From Candidatus Hydrogenedentota bacterium (GTDB taxonomy: Bacteria; Hydrogenedentota; Hydrogenedentia; Hydrogenedentales; SLHB01), in the NCBI GenBank assembly GCA_013359265.1, contig JABWCD010000039.1, positions 1-54,391 on the forward strand: 54,391 bases of DNA, written 5' to 3'. The notes beneath the pieces were generated by a model. It saw only the letters and a program-made list of their open reading frames with translations. It was not told where the DNA came from and did no database searches. The translations under genes were made by a program, and so were the position numbers. Below, one piece after another: positions 43,669 through 53,255 of this stretch. Every line of letters begins with the position of its first letter. Positions within the stretch are counted from its first letter, which is position 1.

Positions 43669-45033
43669 ATGCAACGCCGCGAATTTCTCACGCATACCCT
43701 TGCGGGCGCAACGATGTTGCCGGTTGCTGCGACGGTCGGCGCGGCGGATGCGCCGATAGGGAAACGCAACGTCATCCTCTACATCGCCGATGACCTGGGC
43801 AAGAACGACGCGGCGTGTTACGGGAATCCGTATGTAAAGACGCCGGGGATCGATGCGTTGGCGAAAGAGGGCGTCCGATTTACGCACGCGTTCTGCACGA
43901 CGCCGAGTTGCAGCCCAAGCCGTTCCGTAATTTTAACGGGCACGCACAACCACACGACGGGCCAATATGGCCTCGCACACGCCAAGCACCACTTTGTTTC
44001 GTTCGACGACGTGAAGAGTTTGCCGAACGTTCTCGGCGAAGCGGGGTATCGCACCGTGAACGCGGGAAAGTACCATACCCAGCCGGAAGTCGCGTACCAC
44101 TTTCAGGAGTACATCAAGACTTCGGCGCCGATCGATATGGCCGAGCAATGCCGGCCGTTAATTGAATCGACGGCGCAATCGCCGTTCTTCCTCTGTTTTT
44201 GCACGACGGAGCCGCACCGAAAATTCCAGCGAGACGGGTCCGATCCGATCGCTCCCGCGGGCATTGCGGTGCCGCCGCACTTGCCGGACATACCGGAGTG
44301 CAAACAGGACCTTTCCGAGTATTACATGTCGATCCAGCGCGCAGACAGCGGGCTTGTCCGGTTAATGGAAATCCTCAAGGCGGCAGGCCGGTGGGACGAT
44401 ACGCTGATCGTTTTCGTTTCCGACAATGGCATGCCGTGGCCCGGTGCGAAGACAACGCTGTACGAACCCGGAATCAACCTGCCCTGTGTTATTCGCGATC
44501 CGCGCAACGAACGCAAGGGGTACACCTGCGACGCGATGTTCTCGTGGGTGGACGTTGCGCCGACGATTCTCGATTACTGCGGCGTGCAACCACCGGCGAA
44601 AATCCAGGGAAGGTCCGCCATCGCGGCGTTGAAGGAAGAGCACCCCGCCGGCTGGGACGAAGTCTACTGTTCGCACACGTTCCACGAAGTCACGATGTAC
44701 TACCCCATGCGCGCGGTGCGCACCCGCAAGCACAAACTCATTTACAACATCGCCCATCCGTTGCCGTTTCCGTACGCGAGCGATCTGTGGGGATCGAAAA
44801 CGTGGCAGGCCACGCTCGAGCGCGGACTCACGTCGTACGGAAGGCGTACGATTGCCGCGTACCAGAACCGGTCCAAGTTCGAGTTGTACGATCTCGAAAA
44901 CGATCCCGATGAAGTCCGCAATCTCGCCGGCGATCCGCAACACGCGGAGTTGCTCGCGGAGTTGCAGCAGCGCATCCGCAGTTTTCAGGAGCGAACGGGC
45001 GATCAGTGGCTGTTGAAGTGGGAGCGCGAATGA
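43669..45033 (+). CDS. Exported type I sulfatase
   Basis: The 454-aa protein has a Tat-like N-terminus (MQRREFLTHTLAGATML). The metal-binding DD is at 41-42 (YIADDLG), and the formylglycine motif is C81-S-P-S-R (TPSCSPSRSVILTG). After maturation of Cys81 by a formylglycine-generating enzyme it would cleave sulfate esters. Overall it is near heparan N-sulfatase/sulfoglucosamine sulfohydrolase-like enzymes (short form). It points to use of sulfated polysaccharides. It is convergent and abuts the DUF4038 gene stop codon exactly. Confidence 0.94.
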   Translation: MQRREFLTHTLAGATMLPVAATVGAADAPIGKRNVILYIADDLGKNDAACYGNPYVKTPGIDALAKEGVRFTHAFCTTPSCSPSRSVILTGTHNHTTGQYGLAHAKHHFVSFDDVKSLPNVLGEAGYRTVNAGKYHTQPEVAYHFQEYIKTSAPIDMAEQCRPLIESTAQSPFFLCFCTTEPHRKFQRDGSDPIAPAGIAVPPHLPDIPECKQDLSEYYMSIQRADSGLVRLMEILKAAGRWDDTLIVFVSDNGMPWPGAKTTLYEPGINLPCVIRDPRNERKGYTCDAMFSWVDVAPTILDYCGVQPPAKIQGRSAIAALKEEHPAGWDEVYCSHTFHEVTMYYPMRAVRTRKHKLIYNIAHPLPFPYASDLWGSKTWQATLERGLTSYGRRTIAAYQNRSKFELYDLENDPDEVRNLAGDPQHAELLAELQQRIRSFQERTGDQWLLKWERE

Positions 45034-46458
45034 TTACGGCGGCGCACAGACAACGTGCACGACCCAATCGTCGTTGTCCGGCTTGCTGACGTTGCGCCAA
45101 TCACCACCCGGCAAATCGGCGGCATCGCCGAACCGACCCGTCCGCGGATTGAACAGCCGATAACTGACAGTTGCGCGCGCCGCACTTCGCAGGTCCAGCC
45201 GCACCTCGCGCGGATCGCCTTGCTTGGCGTACACAATCCACTCGCGGCCGGGGTCCGCGAGGCAATACGCATTCTCTGAAACCAGTTCGTTGTGGGGTGA
45301 CAACGTATCCAGGTTGTTGACGTGCTCGTTGAAGAACCGGCTCGCATGGCCCAACCAGTCGCGCCTGATCATTCCTTTGTCCCCGCCGGGCACCTTCGGG
45401 TCATACCCCATGATTCCCGTTTGCGCGGTCTCCTGCCCCGTGTCCGCGTGAAAGATGAAATGCCCGCCGCCAACCGCAAACGACCACAGGCTCAATCGAA
45501 CAACATCCCCGCGATACGGCTCGCCTTCAAGGCAAAGGTACGGTTTCGCGGGAAGCGCCGCGAAGCCGTCACGCGCGTCGCGATTCTTGTCGTCGTGCGG
45601 CAGCGTGTCGCTGAAGACAAAATCGACCGAATCGCGCCGCGCCGCCCAATCCACATATATCGCATTGCGTTTCCGAAAGAATGCGGCAAAATGGCCGCCC
45701 ATGTTCCCTTCGTCATACGAATGCTCGTCGAGGAACACGAAGAACACATTGCCGAGCGCATCGAGTTGTTCGAGGTATTCGTGGGCGAGGCGCTCCCACA
45801 CCCACTGCGTTTTGCGCGCGTCCTCCCACGAATCGGACCAATCGTCGCCGCACACTTCCCTTCCCGGCGTGGCGATCCGCACGGCTTGCTCGACGTCGTT
45901 CAGGTGGCCGCCGTTTCGCTTGTTGAGGGGGTGATACATCCAGTCGGCATCGTGTTTGGCCCAACCGGTGAACAAGGTAATTCCAACGAGCATTCGCTTG
46001 CTCTTGGCGTATTTGCACACACCGCGCATGCGCGGCCAGTAACGCCTAACTTCGGAATCCGCGCCGTCGTCGAAATGGGTCAGGTCGTAGAACGGCAATT
46101 GGTCCGTGGCTGCCGGGCCACCCGATTTTCGCGCCCACGGCGTTAATCCGGGAATCACGTAGCCCCAGCGTTCCTCGAACTTGCTTCCGTCTTCGTGCTG
46201 CCGCAACGGCGCGAACGACCACACGTGGACGACACGGATGCCGCGCGCCGCGCAATCGTCGATCCATCGCCGGTAATCAAGGTTCGCATTTTGCGGCACG
46301 CATTGCGTTCCGCTCTCGCCAATGAGCGCCAGCGTTTCACCGCCGTAGGTGACATAATGACCGCTCGCGCTCACGCCGATGCGGTCATCGGCGGCGGTGC
46401 AAAAAACGGGCAATAAAAGGACCGCCGGGGCAAGCCGGGTGCGAAGTACGGAGGTCAT
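45034..46458 (-). CDS. Exported DUF4038-like (GH140-type TIM barrel) protein
   Basis: The 474-aa protein has a Sec signal (LAPAVLLLPVFCTA) and opens GHYVTYGGETLALIGESG, the usual start of DUF4038/GH140-like barrels. DYRRWIDDCAARGIRVVHVW and FFVFLDEHSYDEG are core strands; the last carries candidate acidic catalytic residues. The C-terminus (REVRLDLRSAARATVSYRLFNPRTG) resembles the putative collagen-binding domain that follows such barrels. A 4-nt overlap with the GH106-like gene upstream makes a coupled pair. Substrate unknown. Confidence 0.78.
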   Translation of the reverse strand: MTSVLRTRLAPAVLLLPVFCTAADDRIGVSASGHYVTYGGETLALIGESGTQCVPQNANLDYRRWIDDCAARGIRVVHVWSFAPLRQHEDGSKFEERWGYVIPGLTPWARKSGGPAATDQLPFYDLTHFDDGADSEVRRYWPRMRGVCKYAKSKRMLVGITLFTGWAKHDADWMYHPLNKRNGGHLNDVEQAVRIATPGREVCGDDWSDSWEDARKTQWVWERLAHEYLEQLDALGNVFFVFLDEHSYDEGNMGGHFAAFFRKRNAIYVDWAARRDSVDFVFSDTLPHDDKNRDARDGFAALPAKPYLCLEGEPYRGDVVRLSLWSFAVGGGHFIFHADTGQETAQTGIMGYDPKVPGGDKGMIRRDWLGHASRFFNEHVNNLDTLSPHNELVSENAYCLADPGREWIVYAKQGDPREVRLDLRSAARATVSYRLFNPRTGRFGDAADLPGGDWRNVSKPDNDDWVVHVVCAPP

Positions 46459-49088
46459 CCTTCGGCCAATCGGTAAATCCGAATCGGCCCTGCCAGACCG
46501 CCGCCGCGCGATTCCTTTTCAAATTCCAGCGCGCGTTTGTGGTAGGGGCTTGGCCAACCCGGACCGCTCTTTTGCGCCCACGCCTGTGTCACGCGCTCCG
46601 ACGTGAGCTCGTTCGCAAGCGAGTTCGCCACGCGAATCGCGATCGTATGCTTGCCCGCCGTGCAGGGGGGAAGCGTCACGCGCCAAGGCGGCCACAACAG
46701 CGTGCCCGCGGCGACACCATCCACATACACCGTTGCCGCGTACTCGATTCCCCCGGTCTCCAGTTGCAGCGGCGACCCTGCCCACGGCTGCGGCACATCG
46801 ATCTCGAACCGGTACTCAACTTCGCCGGAATAGTCATCAGACAGCCAACCGGTCCAGTCCGCCGATTGCGCGAACGGAACGTCGTCGAAGTCCCGATCGA
46901 CGTATTCGAAATTGTGTTCGCCAACGACCACTTGCCTCCCGCAGATCGCGCGCACGCTTTCGGGAGCAACGGTGATTCGTTCGCGCGGCTGCAGCGCGGG
47001 TTCCGCGCCGCGCACAGGCTCCGCCGACAAGACGTACGCGCGCGTCTCGCCCGCTTCGAGTTTTACTTCGACGCCGTTACCGTCGGCGAACACGTTCGAC
47101 ATGCGTCCGGCCGGCAAATCCAATTCGACAACGTGCGGCGCAATCGCCGAAACTTTGCCCACGTATGGATCGTTCCCTTCGTTGAACAATACGATCACTT
47201 GCCGCCCCTCGAGTTCGCGCGCGGCCACGCGCACGCCGCGGCTTGACGGCGTCAGCATCGAGATCGGCAGCGACTGCGCCGCGATTTCAGCCGCCGTGCC
47301 GGCGCGAATCGAATTTGGTCCTGCGTCCGGCGTTTCGCCGTTCACGCCGGGCGCGTGGCCTACGCACAGCACGTTTCCGCCGGCTTCGGCGAACTCGTCC
47401 AACCGCGCGCGCGCCGCGGGGTGCATCCACAACGATTCGCCGCAGAAAATCGCGTCGTACCGCATCGCCCCCACTACAAGTTCCTTGCCCTCGACGCGCG
47501 CGTTCGCCAACACGTCGTCATCGACAATGTCGTACGCGCACTGCCGCGCGAGCAACTCCATGGCGAGCGACTCGAATGACTCGACCGCCGTAGCCGCATG
47601 CAATCCCAGCGCCCACATATCGCGCACGGGGTAATACAGCGCCGTGCGCACGAGCGGTTTGCCTACGGACAGTGCGTACCCCAACCGCGCGACATATGCG
47701 TGTAGTCCCGAAAGATGGTCCCACTGCGGGTTCATTGGACCAAAGTGCGGGCGCTCGCCCGTCATGTGGTGATCGCGCGTGGTCAGCGGATAACACCCGA
47801 ACACCGATAGATTGATGCCGCGGACATACTGATAGTCGACGAGCCATTTCATCTGCGCCGGCGTGAGCCCGTTGCTGTATACGCAGAACGACTCGGAAAA
47901 TGCGAAGCGCGTTGCGTTCTGGTGCGCGGCGCTCGCCGCGAACACGGGGAAATTACTCTGGTTCTCGCGTCCCGGAAACACCTGCCGCCATATGAGGTCG
48001 ACGCCGGGAACGTCCATCTCCCGCAACGGCCGCATCACGTGACCGAACCCGTGTTTCACCGCGCCGAATGTTTCGTCCTCGCCGCCGAGGTGTCCGCTGG
48101 ACCCAAGGCCGTGCGCGCGCCCCCAGTCTTTCAATCGCGCGAAGTAGGCATCGGCGAAGCGCCGCGACGTGGCGTCATACAGATCGACGCGCGCCCGCGC
48201 GGCAGCGGGCGAAATCTCCGGAGCAGGTTCGACAAAGAACCGCGGCAGATCGTTGAGGAATGATCCCGACGACAACGCCGCGTAACGCGCGTCGATGCCG
48301 TCGAACCACGAGAAATAGTCCGGAGGCCGCGGCATGGCTACCGCCGGCTCGTCCGTAAACGTAAAGCGGATGGTCTTGCCAAAGTGATTGCTTACGGCCT
48401 TCGCGTACGCGTTGTGCGTCAGTTCGATGAAGCGATCCGTCGCGTCCGGGTTCAGCAGGTCGGATGATCCGCCCTGCGAGAACTTGTAGAGGTACGCGAT
48501 ATCGGCGGGTGTTGCGGGCGTCCATGTCTCGCCGGGGCCCACAACGTTCAATTCCGGCGCCTCGACGATTGCGGCCAGCGCATCGTTCGGGACCGCGAAC
48601 GGCGTGTCCGCGGCGATCCGTTCGCGCACGACGGCGCGGCGCGATAGTTCCGGGCGCCCTTCGACCACCTTGCCGAGCGCCCGCCCCGACGGCCAGCCGC
48701 CCTCGTCGTACAACCACCAGTTCATTTCGAGGCGCGCCGCCTCGTCGACGGCAAACGTCACGCGCTCGAAATACTCGGGCGTCAAATAGTCCGGGTCCAA
48801 ACCGTTATTGGTCGAATCCGGGCGAAACGCGTGCGGCATCGGCAGCATGCACACGCTGCGCGCGCCGTGCGTCGCCATGTCCCGCAACTGCGCCCGCAGC
48901 ACCTGCGGTTCGAGAGGCGCATTCCACAGCCAGAAATATGCCGGCCAAAGCGCCGCGTCGGGTTGTTTGAATTGTTCCAAGTCAAAACTCGAAACGAGCC
49001 GAACGGATTCCGGCGGCTGCGCGATGGCAGTGAATGCAGACAGCACTGTCGCCGCAACGCAACCGGCGAAACGTCCCACGTTCATCAC
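46455..49088 (-). CDS. Exported GH106-like glycoside hydrolase (alpha-L-rhamnosidase type)
   Basis: The 877-aa protein has a signal peptide (FAGCVAATVLSAFTAIA). The GH106 opening AALWPAYFWLWNAPL is followed by NWWLYDEGGWPSGRA, with FTFTDEPAVAMP in the barrel and a C-terminal GH2-like jelly roll (GGIEYAATVYVDGVAAGTLL). GH106 enzymes hydrolyse alpha-L-rhamnosides from plant or algal polysaccharides such as rhamnogalacturonan or ulvan. The barrel residues of the predicted catalytic groups look intact. It is translated together with the DUF4038 protein (4-nt overlap). Confidence 0.82.
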   Translation of the reverse strand: MMNVGRFAGCVAATVLSAFTAIAQPPESVRLVSSFDLEQFKQPDAALWPAYFWLWNAPLEPQVLRAQLRDMATHGARSVCMLPMPHAFRPDSTNNGLDPDYLTPEYFERVTFAVDEAARLEMNWWLYDEGGWPSGRALGKVVEGRPELSRRAVVRERIAADTPFAVPNDALAAIVEAPELNVVGPGETWTPATPADIAYLYKFSQGGSSDLLNPDATDRFIELTHNAYAKAVSNHFGKTIRFTFTDEPAVAMPRPPDYFSWFDGIDARYAALSSGSFLNDLPRFFVEPAPEISPAAARARVDLYDATSRRFADAYFARLKDWGRAHGLGSSGHLGGEDETFGAVKHGFGHVMRPLREMDVPGVDLIWRQVFPGRENQSNFPVFAASAAHQNATRFAFSESFCVYSNGLTPAQMKWLVDYQYVRGINLSVFGCYPLTTRDHHMTGERPHFGPMNPQWDHLSGLHAYVARLGYALSVGKPLVRTALYYPVRDMWALGLHAATAVESFESLAMELLARQCAYDIVDDDVLANARVEGKELVVGAMRYDAIFCGESLWMHPAARARLDEFAEAGGNVLCVGHAPGVNGETPDAGPNSIRAGTAAEIAAQSLPISMLTPSSRGVRVAARELEGRQVIVLFNEGNDPYVGKVSAIAPHVVELDLPAGRMSNVFADGNGVEVKLEAGETRAYVLSAEPVRGAEPALQPRERITVAPESVRAICGRQVVVGEHNFEYVDRDFDDVPFAQSADWTGWLSDDYSGEVEYRFEIDVPQPWAGSPLQLETGGIEYAATVYVDGVAAGTLLWPPWRVTLPPCTAGKHTIAIRVANSLANELTSERVTQAWAQKSGPGWPSPYHKRALEFEKESRGGGLAGPIRIYRLAEG

Positions 49089-49149
49089 TTTCCCCCCCCA
49101 ATCACGCTACAGAACGAAACGAACGGGCGAGAATCCGAAATCAACTACC

Positions 49150-50463
49150 CTATACCTTCACCGAATTCGTTGCGGCGTCCCACTTCGCGCTTTGACCGCT
49201 TTGTTCCGAAAGCACCGACATGTGACAACAAGTCGCCCCCATCCACCCCGCGTCAACCGGCGCGATCGGCGTCTTTCGCGTGCGCATGCACGAGAAAAAG
49301 TCCCGCAGGTGCGGTTCGTTCAAGATGCCCGCGGAGCCGACTTTCTCCAACTGTTCGCTGTTACGCCGCCCGCGGTAGATCGCAAGTTCCGACATATCGC
49401 GAATCTCGAGCGTGCCTTCCGAACCAAGGTACCGTTCGACAAGGCCGAAGTGCCCGTTCACAAACGACGCCGCAAAATTGAAGTGGTACTTCTCGTTGTA
49501 CTCGAGCAGCACGCCGATATTGTCCGGACACGTCCGCCCGTCCTGGATGTGATAAATATCGCCCACGGACATCACGCGCGGCGGCATCGCGCATCCGGTG
49601 ATGAAATGGAAAATATCGAGATGGTGCAGCATGAGATCGCCCGCCGCGCCATTCGAATACTCGACGTAACGCCGCCAATTCAGGTAGCGCTGTGCGTCGA
49701 ACGAATATTCTTTCGTGTCGCGCAAGAACAGGTCCCATCGCACCTGCGACGGATTAAAGCCCGGCGGCGTGGGCCGCGTATGCCCGCCCCACCCATGCCG
49801 GTTCACCTGCACCATGACAAGTTTGCCAATGCCCCCGGACTGCAGGACCTCGCGCGCCTTCTGATACATCGGCATGCTGCGCAACTGTGTGCCGACTTGC
49901 AGCACCGCGCCGTTCGACTGCACGCGCTCACGGACCGCCAACGCCTCCTGCCACGTCAGCGTCATTGGTTTTTCGGTGTACACGTCCCGTCCGCACTCGA
50001 GGGCCGCGAGGATTGCCGGCGCGTGCAGATGGTCGGGCGTCGCGATAACGACCGCGTCCAGTTGTTCCTTCGCGAGCATTTCCTCGAACACCACATAGGC
50101 CCGGGCGTCTGCCACCTTCTGTTTGCATTTCGCCAGCGCGGCATCCCGCGCGCCATCGTAAACGTCGCACACCGCGACCACGTCGACATCGGAAAGTTTC
50201 AGCGTACTGTCCAAAAGCGAGCCGCCGCGATTGCCAATTCCGATGAATCCGCACTGAATGCGATCGTTGGCGCCCAGCGCCCGCCGCCCCGGTGTATTCG
50301 CCGCCACGACAACCGGCTCTTCCCTCGGCGGCGTGGGAGGGGGAGCAATCAGTGGCGCGGAAACCGGCTCGTGCGTCGCGTTGGTCGCGCACCCGCCCAG
50401 GGCGCCCGCGGCGCTCACGCTGGCCGCGTCGGACAAGAACTGACGTCGCGTAGTTGTTCGCAT
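49150..50463 (-). CDS. Gfo/Idh/MocA oxidoreductase (2) with Tat signal and lipobox
   Basis: The 437-aa protein begins MRTTTRRQFLSDAASVSAAG, a twin-arginine signal, and continues GALGGC, a lipobox, so it is a likely Tat lipoprotein. A Pro-rich linker (APPPTPPREEP) leads to the Rossmann motif GFIGIGNRG and catalytic EKPMT. It would oxidise or reduce a sugar carbon at the membrane surface. It lies 61 nt upstream of the GH106-like gene on the same strand. Confidence 0.9.
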   Translation of the reverse strand: MRTTTRRQFLSDAASVSAAGALGGCATNATHEPVSAPLIAPPPTPPREEPVVVAANTPGRRALGANDRIQCGFIGIGNRGGSLLDSTLKLSDVDVVAVCDVYDGARDAALAKCKQKVADARAYVVFEEMLAKEQLDAVVIATPDHLHAPAILAALECGRDVYTEKPMTLTWQEALAVRERVQSNGAVLQVGTQLRSMPMYQKAREVLQSGGIGKLVMVQVNRHGWGGHTRPTPPGFNPSQVRWDLFLRDTKEYSFDAQRYLNWRRYVEYSNGAAGDLMLHHLDIFHFITGCAMPPRVMSVGDIYHIQDGRTCPDNIGVLLEYNEKYHFNFAASFVNGHFGLVERYLGSEGTLEIRDMSELAIYRGRRNSEQLEKVGSAGILNEPHLRDFFSCMRTRKTPIAPVDAGWMGATCCHMSVLSEQSGQSAKWDAATNSVKV

Positions 50464-50523
50464 CGGCGTACTCCCTCTTCCCGAGGAGGAGTTTACCGAA
50501 AACGCAACTCGGCCCGGTAGCGG

Positions 50524-51063
50524 CTACGGCCCTTTGGAAGCAGGATTGGATGCCGGCGGCGCGGCGCTGTCCGGCAGTGTGGGGCCGTTGACCGACAATC
50601 GAAACATTTTGCCCATCGACCGGCGTTTAGAAATGTTGGAACCGATAGCGATGCCCAGGAGCGCCACAAACGTTATCGCCAGAACGCCGCCGACCGAGTA
50701 CACGGCCGCACGCGGGTGTTCGCGGACGATCTGTTCCAGCGGCAGAAGCCAATCGTTCGCTGGGAATACGCTGTCGTAATCCGGCTGGTTCTGAATGTAG
50801 AAAAAGAAGAGCGGTAGCGCCCCGATGAGAATCATCAGGACCACCGCCACGCGCGCTGTCATCGCGTAGGGAATCGGCGGCTTCGAAAAGATGAGACGGC
50901 AGTCCGCGCACTGGACCCGCTGGAAGCGGTCCCGTTGAAAAAGAAAGAACGGAATCAGACCGCCGAATACAAGGAGCGCGCAGCCCAGCCCCCCATCCTG
51001 TTCGGAAACCGGGTAGAACGCTTCGTCTTGCTTACAATGCGGGCACTGAAAGTAGTACTTCAT
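50524..51063 (-). CDS. Membrane protein with N-terminal zinc ribbon
   Basis: The 179-aa product begins MKYYFQCPHCKQDEAF and later has CADC, a zinc-ribbon pair. Hydrophobic segments are GCALLVFGGLIPFFLF, AVVLMILIGALPLFFFYI and VYSVGGVLAITFVALLGIAIG, followed by a Pro/Ser tail. No family is recognised. It is divergent from the GNAT gene with about 105 bp between them. Confidence 0.72.
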   Translation of the reverse strand: MKYYFQCPHCKQDEAFYPVSEQDGGLGCALLVFGGLIPFFLFQRDRFQRVQCADCRLIFSKPPIPYAMTARVAVVLMILIGALPLFFFYIQNQPDYDSVFPANDWLLPLEQIVREHPRAAVYSVGGVLAITFVALLGIAIGSNISKRRSMGKMFRLSVNGPTLPDSAAPPASNPASKGP

Positions 51064-51168
51064 AGACGGCCCCGCCCAACAAGTACGAAGCCATTATATC
51101 CTACAGTGTAGTGTACTGCATGATTCCGGGAATTGCGCGTGCGCGGCGCAGTCTGCAATAGTGGCGCA

Positions 51169-51789
51169 ATGTCCGTCCATATTCGTCCCGCGCGTCCGGA
51201 GGACGCCGCCGACGCCGTCCCGCTCATCTACAGTTCCGGCCCGGCGGTGCTCGACTATATCTTCACGTCGCGAACCCAATCCGATGTCGCGGCGTGTATG
51301 CGCCGCGGGTTCGAACGCGATGCCGGGGAACTGGGCTACAGGATTCACAGCGTGGCCGTGGTGGACGGGCGCATGGCGGGGATTGGCGCGGCATTTTCCG
51401 GCGACACCACGTTGCGTTTCATGTATCAGGGAACGCGCAACGTCCTTGCGTGCTACGGTCCGCTTCGCGGCGCCGGTGTAATTCGCCGGGCGCTGCAAGT
51501 AGAAACGATCGTCCGCCCGCCGAAATCACACGAGTTTTGCATTGCGCACCTTGGCGTTTCGCCAGTGCTCCGTAGCAAAGGAATTGGCGCACAGATCGTT
51601 CAGCATCTGCTTGCAGACGGCCGCCGCCGCGGCTTTCGCGTCGCGGTGCTGGATGTGTCCGCCGAGAACCCGCGCGCACAAGCGCTGTACGAACGCCTGG
51701 GTTTCGTCGTGACACGAGAGTGCATATCGACGCTCCACAACGCCCACGCAACCGTCCCCAACCACCGCCGCATGGAACTCACGCTATAG
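51169..51789 (+). CDS. GNAT-family N-acetyltransferase
   Basis: From the ATG at 51169 the protein is 206 aa. It has the GNAT start MSVHIRPARPEDAADAV, the acetyl-CoA loop VSPVLRSKGIGAQIV and the C-terminal AQALYERLGFVV. It acetylates an unknown amine. A GTG 12 codons upstream is possible but adds nothing typical of the family. It is separated from the next oxidoreductase gene by 182 bp. Confidence 0.88.
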   Translation: MSVHIRPARPEDAADAVPLIYSSGPAVLDYIFTSRTQSDVAACMRRGFERDAGELGYRIHSVAVVDGRMAGIGAAFSGDTTLRFMYQGTRNVLACYGPLRGAGVIRRALQVETIVRPPKSHEFCIAHLGVSPVLRSKGIGAQIVQHLLADGRRRGFRVAVLDVSAENPRAQALYERLGFVVTRECISTLHNAHATVPNHRRMELTL

Positions 51790-51971
51790 ACGCGCCGTCA
51801 TGCATTCCTCAGATAGACTGCCGCGTTCCCCCTTCTGTACAATGCCTGCCTTGGGCATGCCGCGTCTTCACGAGGGGCGGAGCGAGCGACGAACGCGGCG
51901 GACTTCCAGTGGGTTTTGGCAACGCTAACGATCGCGTGGAATCTTGCGTCCGCGCGTGGAGGGAGGTCACA

Positions 51972-53243
51972 GTGGGAACCACTACAAAAGACAAAGGCTT
52001 GTCGCGCAGGCAGTTCATCAAACGTGCGGGCGCGGCCGCCGTCCTGCCGAACATCATCGTGTCCCAGTCGTGGGGCGCGGAGGACCGCGCGGCGCCAAGC
52101 AACCGAATCACCGTCGGCGTCATCGGTGTAGGCGGGCGCGGTCGCGACGATATGCGCGCGTTCATGGCGCTGCCGGATGTACAGATTGTCGCCGTGAGCG
52201 ACTGCTTCGCGGACCGGCGCAAGGCCGGTTCCGGCATGGTCAACCAGCGGTACGGCAACAAGGACTGCGCCGAGTACCTCGACATGCACGAACTGCTCGC
52301 GCGCCAGGACATCGACACGATCCTTGTGGCGACGGGCGACAACGGCCACTCGCACACCGCGATCGCCTCCGCGCGCGCGGGCAAGGACATCTACTGCGAG
52401 AAGCCCATGAGCGTGTGCATCAACGAATCGCGCGCCGTGTCCGACACGATGACGCGCCTTGGCCGCATTTTCCAGTGCGGCACCCAACGCCGCAGCCTCG
52501 GCAACTTCCGCTACGCGTGCCATCTCGCGCAGAGCGGAAAGCTGGGCGAGCTAAAGGAACTGCACGCGGAAGAGGCGGCGTTTTGCGGCGCGTTCAACTA
52601 CGAGATTCTCCCGGAAGAACCCGAACCGGCGAAGGACGTGTTCGATTGGAACGCGTGGCTCGGTCCCGCACAATGGCGTCCGTACAACAAGAAATACCCG
52701 CAACGCGGCTACTGGCTCGATCACATCGACTTCAGCGGCGCGTCCATCTGCGAATGGGGCAGCCACACCGTTGACCTGTGCCAGTGGGCGAACAGCGCCG
52801 ACCGCACCGGCCCCATCGAGTTCTATAAGGAAGGCGATTGGTACTGCGGCAACTACGCGAACGGCGCAAAGCTGATTATTCGTCAGGGTCTGCGCTTCGG
52901 ATCGTGCCCGGTAAAATTCGTCGGCACCGAAGGCTGGGTCGAGACGGGCGACGACGGGACCATCGAAACACACCCAAAATCGCTCCTCGGCAACCGCGGC
53001 TTCGAAGGCGGCTACCCGCAGGACAACCACGTGCGCGCGTTCATCGATTGCGTAAAATCGCGCCAGGAACCCATCTCGAACGCGGAGACCGCGCACCGTT
53101 CGATCTCCGCGTGCCACGTCGCGAACATCTGCAAACGCCTTGGCCGGCCCATCAAGTGGGACCCGGTGAAGGAAGAATGCATCGGCGACGAGGAAGCCAA
53201 CCGGCTGCGATCGCGGGCCTACCGCGAACCGTGGTACCTGTAG
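51972..53243 (+). CDS. Tat-exported Gfo/Idh/MocA oxidoreductase (3)
   Basis: GTG at 51972 follows GGGAGG; upstream in-frame codons lack a signal. The 423-aa protein has a twin-arginine signal (LSRRQFIKRAGAAAVLP), the Rossmann motif GVIGVGGRG and catalytic EKPMS, then GYWLDHIDFSGASICEWGSH. It is closest in layout to oxidoreductase (1) at 40521. The HEAT-repeat gene follows by 12 nt with AGGAGG inside the gap, so the two are co-transcribed. Confidence 0.92.
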   Translation: MGTTTKDKGLSRRQFIKRAGAAAVLPNIIVSQSWGAEDRAAPSNRITVGVIGVGGRGRDDMRAFMALPDVQIVAVSDCFADRRKAGSGMVNQRYGNKDCAEYLDMHELLARQDIDTILVATGDNGHSHTAIASARAGKDIYCEKPMSVCINESRAVSDTMTRLGRIFQCGTQRRSLGNFRYACHLAQSGKLGELKELHAEEAAFCGAFNYEILPEEPEPAKDVFDWNAWLGPAQWRPYNKKYPQRGYWLDHIDFSGASICEWGSHTVDLCQWANSADRTGPIEFYKEGDWYCGNYANGAKLIIRQGLRFGSCPVKFVGTEGWVETGDDGTIETHPKSLLGNRGFEGGYPQDNHVRAFIDCVKSRQEPISNAETAHRSISACHVANICKRLGRPIKWDPVKEECIGDEEANRLRSRAYREPWYL

Positions 53244-53255
53244 GAGGTTGGCGTC

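Noticed and set aside
48808-50520. 570-codon open frame on the plus strand
   Set aside because: Crosses the start of the GH106-like gene, an intergenic gap and oxidoreductase (2) in antisense; no plausible product.
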